A model generated the notes under the pieces. It worked only from the letters and a program-made list of their open reading frames with translations. It made no database searches and had not been told where the DNA came from. Below are positions 4,501-5,857 of a DNA stretch of 5,857 bases, in pieces. The DNA comes from Candidatus Saccharimonadota bacterium (GTDB taxonomy: Bacteria > Patescibacteria > Saccharimonadia > Saccharimonadales > UBA4665). Location of the stretch: assembly GCA_018061705.1 (NCBI GenBank), contig JAGOTO010000030.1:1-5857 (forward strand), written 5' to 3'. How positions within the stretch are numbered: position 1 is the stretch's first letter; every line of letters begins with the position of its first letter. The position numbers were made by a program, and so were the translations under genes.

Positions 4501-5160
4501 ATGCACTATTTTCCTGACCGCTCAACCGCTGGGAATCTTATAGCCGATAAGCTCGAAGAAAAGTATCGGTATGAAAACTGCGCCGTACTCGCGCTTAGCG
4601 ATGGGGGGGTTATCGTCGCCGCTGAAGTAGCAAAGCGACTGCACTGTGTTATCAATATGCTGCTTTCCTCGGCTATCCAGTTGCCACGTGAGACAGATGT
4701 ACTAGCAACGATCGATAACTTTGGCGGTGTGACCTTTAATGAAAAATTCAGCGCAGGTGAACTCGAGGAGCTTAGGTCAGAACACTTTAATTATATTGAG
4801 CAGCAAAAACTCGAAAAAATTTTTGAGATGAACGAACTTCTTGGGGATGGTGGCGTCCTCAAACCCGATCACCTCCGAAATCATACCGTCATAGTTGTAG
4901 CTGATGGCCTGTTGAATGGATTTTCGATGCGAGCGGCGGCAAATTTTTTGAAGCCGATCAAGGTACAGAGACTCATCATGGCAACGACATTTGCAAGCGT
5001 GCAGGCTGTCGATCAGATGCACGTACTGGCCGACGAAATCGTCTGCTTGGATGTGATGGAAAACATAATCTCAGTCGACCACTATTACGAGAATAGCGTG
5101 CTGCCCGATCACGAAACGATCATCAGTGTTATCGAGAATATCGTCTTACAGTGGAAGTAG
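4501..5160 (+). CDS. Phosphoribosyltransferase-fold protein with altered PRPP loops
   Basis: The 219-residue protein looks like a type I phosphoribosyltransferase. Its opening FPDRSTAGNLIADKL resembles the FxDRxxAGxxLAxxL start of the stand-alone PRTases of uncertain substrate found in many bacteria, followed by VLALSDGGVIVAAEVAKRL (29-47), where the relatives usually read LPRGGVPVA. The PRPP-binding segment is at 130-143, VIVVADGLLNGFSM; the usual pattern has two acidic residues and TG, as in VDDGLATG, whereas here the first acid is Ala134 and the Thr is Asn139. The Arg of the pyrophosphate loop is Asp34. Activity on PRPP is therefore doubtful, and a binding or regulatory role is possible. 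The only in-frame start is ATG 4501: a stop lies 6 bases upstream, and the SD-like GGAGGG at 4478-4483 is 17 bases away. A leaderless start is likely. It is 26 bases from tlyA and ends 15 bases before the stop of the opposing regulator. Confidence 0.82.
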   Translation: MHYFPDRSTAGNLIADKLEEKYRYENCAVLALSDGGVIVAAEVAKRLHCVINMLLSSAIQLPRETDVLATIDNFGGVTFNEKFSAGELEELRSEHFNYIEQQKLEKIFEMNELLGDGGVLKPDHLRNHTVIVVADGLLNGFSMRAAANFLKPIKVQRLIMATTFASVQAVDQMHVLADEIVCLDVMENIISVDHYYENSVLPDHETIISVIENIVLQWK

Positions 5161-5175
5161 TTTTGAACAGAGAAG
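5161..5175. other. 15-base convergent gap without a visible terminator
   Basis: The phosphoribosyltransferase-like gene and the regulator end tail to tail here. Neither strand shows a GC-rich hairpin followed by T residues, so transcripts may overlap at their 3' ends or stop by a factor-dependent route. Confidence 0.6.
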
Positions 5176-5826
5176 TTACTCAATAAAGTCACTCAATGCA
5201 TCACGGTTGAGTATGATGATATGAGACTGCTCGTTGCGAATGATACCTTTGCGTTCGAGCTCTGATAGCGTACGGCTCGTTGTTTCGCGGGTGGCACTGA
5301 TCGAGCTTGCAATATCTTGGTGTCGAAGGGGTACATCAATCTTGAGGCCAATATCTGAGTCAACACCGAACCTTTCCGCCATGCCGAGCAAAAACGATGC
5401 GAGCCGCTCCCGTACCGTCCGATATTCGAGTGTCATAATCCTTTCACCGTGGAGTCGAAACATATCTGCAAGAATACTAATGACGGGGACTGCCGCCTCG
5501 GGATTGGTGTGCATATGGTTCTTGAACGTATCGAGGCTGATGAGCCAGACTGCGGTAGGCGCCAGTGCTGTGTAGATGATTTCTCTCTCGCGGCCAGCAA
5601 GAGCCCAGGTCATCCCAAGCAATTCTCCGCCGTGTCGTATGATGAGAAGGTTCTCTTCGCCGTATTTAGTGATGTCGTAGGCTTTGACGAGTCCGCTCTC
5701 AATGTAGTAGACGCCTGGAAGGGTTTGGCCCGGCCGAACGATGAACTCACCTTTGGTAAATTCTTGGCGGGAGCCAGTATGGAATAGCTCGATCAGTGCC
5801 GCTATCTGTGCCTCTGTTGCTAACAT
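5176..5826 (-). CDS. Crp/Fnr-family transcription regulator
   Basis: A cytoplasmic, probably dimeric DNA-binding regulator of 216 residues. The N-terminal cyclic-nucleotide-binding-type beta barrel covers about 10-115, with KGEFIVRPGQTLPGVYYIESGLVK at its start and GGELLGMTWAL at 66-76. The long dimer helix is about 117-148 and the HTH_Crp winged helix about 164-206, with VPLRHQDIASSISATRETTSRTLSELE spanning both HTH helices. The recognition helix carries R180, E181, S184 and R185, numbered as in E. coli CRP. There are no cysteines at all, so it cannot hold an FNR-type iron-sulfur cluster. The segment that in CRP holds the cAMP-binding Arg-Ser pair reads EIIYTA here, so cAMP is not a likely ligand. 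ATG at 5826-5824 has no Shine-Dalgarno site and an extended -10 just upstream. No neighbouring operator matches a clear palindrome, so targets are unknown. Confidence 0.93.
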   Translation of the reverse strand: MLATEAQIAALIELFHTGSRQEFTKGEFIVRPGQTLPGVYYIESGLVKAYDITKYGEENLLIIRHGGELLGMTWALAGREREIIYTALAPTAVWLISLDTFKNHMHTNPEAAVPVISILADMFRLHGERIMTLEYRTVRERLASFLLGMAERFGVDSDIGLKIDVPLRHQDIASSISATRETTSRTLSELERKGIIRNEQSHIIILNRDALSDFIE

Positions 5827-5832
5827 GGCTGT

Positions 5833-5841
5833 ATTATCCCA
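5833..5841 (-). promoter_or_regulatory. Extended -10 promoter of the Crp/Fnr gene
   Basis: On the minus strand TGGGATAAT reads from 5841 to 5833, an extended -10 with hexamer GATAAT. Six bases separate it from the ATG, so the mRNA should begin at or beside the start codon. A -35 would fall mostly outside the window. Confidence 0.55.
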
Positions 5842-5857
5842 TACGACATCGGAATAT

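Noticed and set aside
5234..5787. Two plus-strand open frames opposite the Crp/Fnr gene
   Set aside because: They overlap a clear regulator gene on the other strand and show no protein family features.

Overview
This is a compact bacterial chromosomal segment of housekeeping genes, with roughly balanced base composition. It carries eight protein genes and no mobile element, CRISPR array, tRNA or rRNA that I can recognise. In order: a hypothetical protein (196-1200, +), rpsF (S6), rpsR (S18), ssb, a small hypothetical protein, efp (elongation factor P), tlyA (rRNA 2'-O-methyltransferase), a degenerate phosphoribosyltransferase-like protein (all +), and a convergent Crp/Fnr-type regulator (5176-5826, -). 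TTG starts (rpsF, tlyA), Shine-Dalgarno sites and sigma70-like promoters all point to Bacteria. The short S18 and the EF-P loop reading MGRGGS make me lean towards the Patescibacteria, perhaps Saccharibacteria (TM7). That is an inference from memory, not something the window proves.

Regions: 1-195 is AT-rich upstream DNA with one weak promoter candidate. 1201-1309 holds a textbook promoter (TTGACC-17-TATACT) and a leader hairpin ahead of rpsF. rpsF and rpsR are 28 bases apart and form one unit. The 214-base gap 1920-2133 is the longest non-coding stretch; it holds several small hairpins, one with a CCG internal loop like the known S6:S18-binding RNA motif, and then a separate promoter for ssb. 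ssb and the 106-residue hypothetical gene are 8 bases apart. efp has its own extended -10 promoter. The 112 bases between efp and tlyA contain two tiny stop-start-linked reading frames. The phosphoribosyltransferase-like gene and the regulator both lack a usable Shine-Dalgarno site and have an extended -10 element 6-7 bases before the ATG, so both probably give leaderless mRNAs. Those two genes converge with only 15 bases between stop codons.

How the genes fit together: most act in translation (S6 and S18 in the 30S platform, EF-P at polyproline stalls, TlyA on rRNA), joined by SSB for DNA maintenance. The Crp/Fnr protein is the only obvious transcription regulator; its ligand is unknown and it lacks both the FNR cysteines and the canonical cAMP-binding Arg-Ser pair. 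I see no clear new multi-gene system. The items most worth checking are the RNA structures around rpsF-rpsR, the leaderless starts, the altered active-site loops of the phosphoribosyltransferase-like protein and the Arg-tipped EF-P loop.
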